Below are positions 5,017 through 5,897 of a stretch of 5,897 nucleotides of DNA, in pieces; positions within the stretch are counted from its first letter, which is position 1; each line of letters begins with the position of its first letter. The notes beneath the pieces were generated by a model, which ran no database searches, was not told where the DNA came from, and saw only the letters and a program-made list of their open reading frames with translations. This DNA is from Pseudomonadota bacterium (GTDB lineage Bacteria > Pseudomonadota > Gammaproteobacteria > Xanthomonadales > Xanthomonadaceae), in assembly GCA_019348095.1 (NCBI GenBank), contig JAHWKC010000156.1, forward strand, positions 1 through 5,897. Reading direction: 5' to 3'. Made by a program: the position numbers and the translations under genes.

Positions 5017-5897
5017 ACGGCGCTGGCGGTATCGACAGATGATCGGCTTCAAGTACGGCCCCGGGGCCGCGTGGGGTGGTCACGATGACCGCATCGGCCG
5101 GCAGCGGCGCGCCGTGCTCCAGATGCGCCCAGGTGCGATCGAGCGCCTCATAGACGTACGGCAGCAGCGGCAGGTACTGCGCGGCGTACACCGGCAGCCC
5201 GAGGAACGCATCGAAGTGCTGGGCGTTGCGCACCTGCCAGTAGCGCACGGCGCGCCCCGCCGACTGCGCCGCCGCCACGTACGGCGCGCTGCTGAAAGCC
5301 GCCGGGATCAACCCGTCGTCCAGACCGTGGATCACGACGACCGGCAGGCCCGCGCGCGGCGGCTGCGCCTGGATGGCCGCCACGCCCTCGCGCACGCGCT
5401 CCGCGTCCGGGCCTGGGCCATCCCAGAGCGCTCGCAGGCACTGCAGCTCCGCCAGCGCCGACCCGGTCGTCGGCGGCGCGACGATGGCGACGCCCGCGCC
5501 CGGTGCAATGCCGCTGCCATCGGACCACCAGGCGGCCCGCTCGGCCGCGGTAGCCGGACGCGGCGCGCCCTCCGCTGTCACCGCCGAGAATGCGTGGCCG
5601 CACGGGTGTTCACCGACGCCGTAGCGCCCGTAGGCCGAGGCATACGTCACCGCGACCGCGCGCCACAGGTCGAACGCAACGCTGATCGAGCCGGCGCGCA
5701 ATGCGGCGTCGGTCCAGCCATTTGCACGCAAGGTCTCGTAGGCCGATCGCTGTTGCTCGGCGGTGCTTGCGCCAGTCACGAGCCCGGTCCCGGCCAGCGC
5801 GGCACAGTGCGCGGCAGCATTCGGCATCGGCGGCATGCCCAGGTGCGGCAGCGCGCAGGGCATCAGCAACGCGGCCTCGGTGCTGTAGTCGTAGAGC
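5015..5897 (-). CDS. D-(-)-3-hydroxybutyrate oligomer hydrolase, C-terminal part (5' end beyond window)
   Basis: The frame is open to the window edge, so 293 C-terminal residues are visible, starting LYDYSTEAALLMPCALPH; the family is about 700 residues long. It resembles the 3HB-oligomer hydrolases (PhaZ2 type of Ralstonia), alpha/beta hydrolases that split water-soluble 3-hydroxybutyrate oligomers into monomers at the end of polyhydroxybutyrate breakdown. Two family blocks are clear: VVVIHGLDDGLIPAAFSSAPY, whose Asp (193 or 194 of the visible part) is the likely triad acid, and VRNAQHFDAFLG with the likely catalytic His at 227. The Ser-containing lipase box should lie upstream, outside the window. 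The C-terminus (VTTPRGPGA...) looks intact. Whether the product is intracellular or exported cannot be judged without the N-terminus. It shares strand with nfeD but is separated by a REP-like repeat, so joint transcription is uncertain. Confidence 0.82.
   Translation of the reverse strand, partial: LYDYSTEAALLMPCALPHLGMPPMPNAAAHCAALAGTGLVTGASTAEQQRSAYETLRANGWTDAALRAGSISVAFDLWRAVAVTYASAYGRYGVGEHPCGHAFSAVTAEGAPRPATAAERAAWWSDGSGIAPGAGVAIVAPPTTGSALAELQCLRALWDGPGPDAERVREGVAAIQAQPPRAGLPVVVIHGLDDGLIPAAFSSAPYVAAAQSAGRAVRYWQVRNAQHFDAFLGLPVYAAQYLPLLPYVYEALDRTWAHLEHGAPLPADAVIVTTPRGPGAVLEADHLSIPPAP

Overview
The window looks like chromosomal DNA of a high-GC gammaproteobacterium. The best guess is a Lysobacteraceae/Xanthomonadaceae relative (Lysobacter/Luteimonas type). 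This rests on an RluB-type pseudouridine synthase with a long Arg/Gly/Pro/Lys-rich tail, an NfeD-slipin pair, a 3-hydroxybutyrate-oligomer hydrolase relative and a REP-like paired inverted repeat. The assignment is by recalled family resemblance, not a search.

Layout. On the + strand, one open frame runs from base 1 to 1404. Its first ~65-72 codons are not RluB at all: they read as an internal piece of glycogen synthase (GlgA, GT5). They are joined in frame to the catalytic domain of RluB at a stretch (EALPAL) that both families share. RluB therefore lacks its S4 domain and the start of its catalytic domain. This is the oddest thing in the window, and a chimeric contig end is the simplest explanation. 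RluB converges on a minus-strand gene for a secreted protein of unknown function (1616-2341). Between them lie a 28-bp perfect palindrome and a good intrinsic terminator that serves the minus-strand gene.

After a 236-bp spacer comes a minus-strand pair with a 4-base ATGA overlap. It consists of an NfeD/ClpP-class membrane serine protease (3342-4835) followed by a slipin (stomatin/SPFH protein, 2578-3345). The pair is the classical membrane quality-control module in which, in the archaeal example, the protease cuts its stomatin partner. Upstream on the same strand is the 3' part of a D-3-hydroxybutyrate oligomer hydrolase gene (5015 to beyond the window end). Its stop codon sits inside one arm of a REP-like inverted repeat that fills much of the spacer before nfeD.

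I see no tRNA, rRNA, CRISPR array, insertion sequence, phage gene or defence gene. Apart from the GlgA-RluB junction, the secreted unknown protein and the REP element, this is an ordinary chromosomal region, and I do not see a new multi-gene system.
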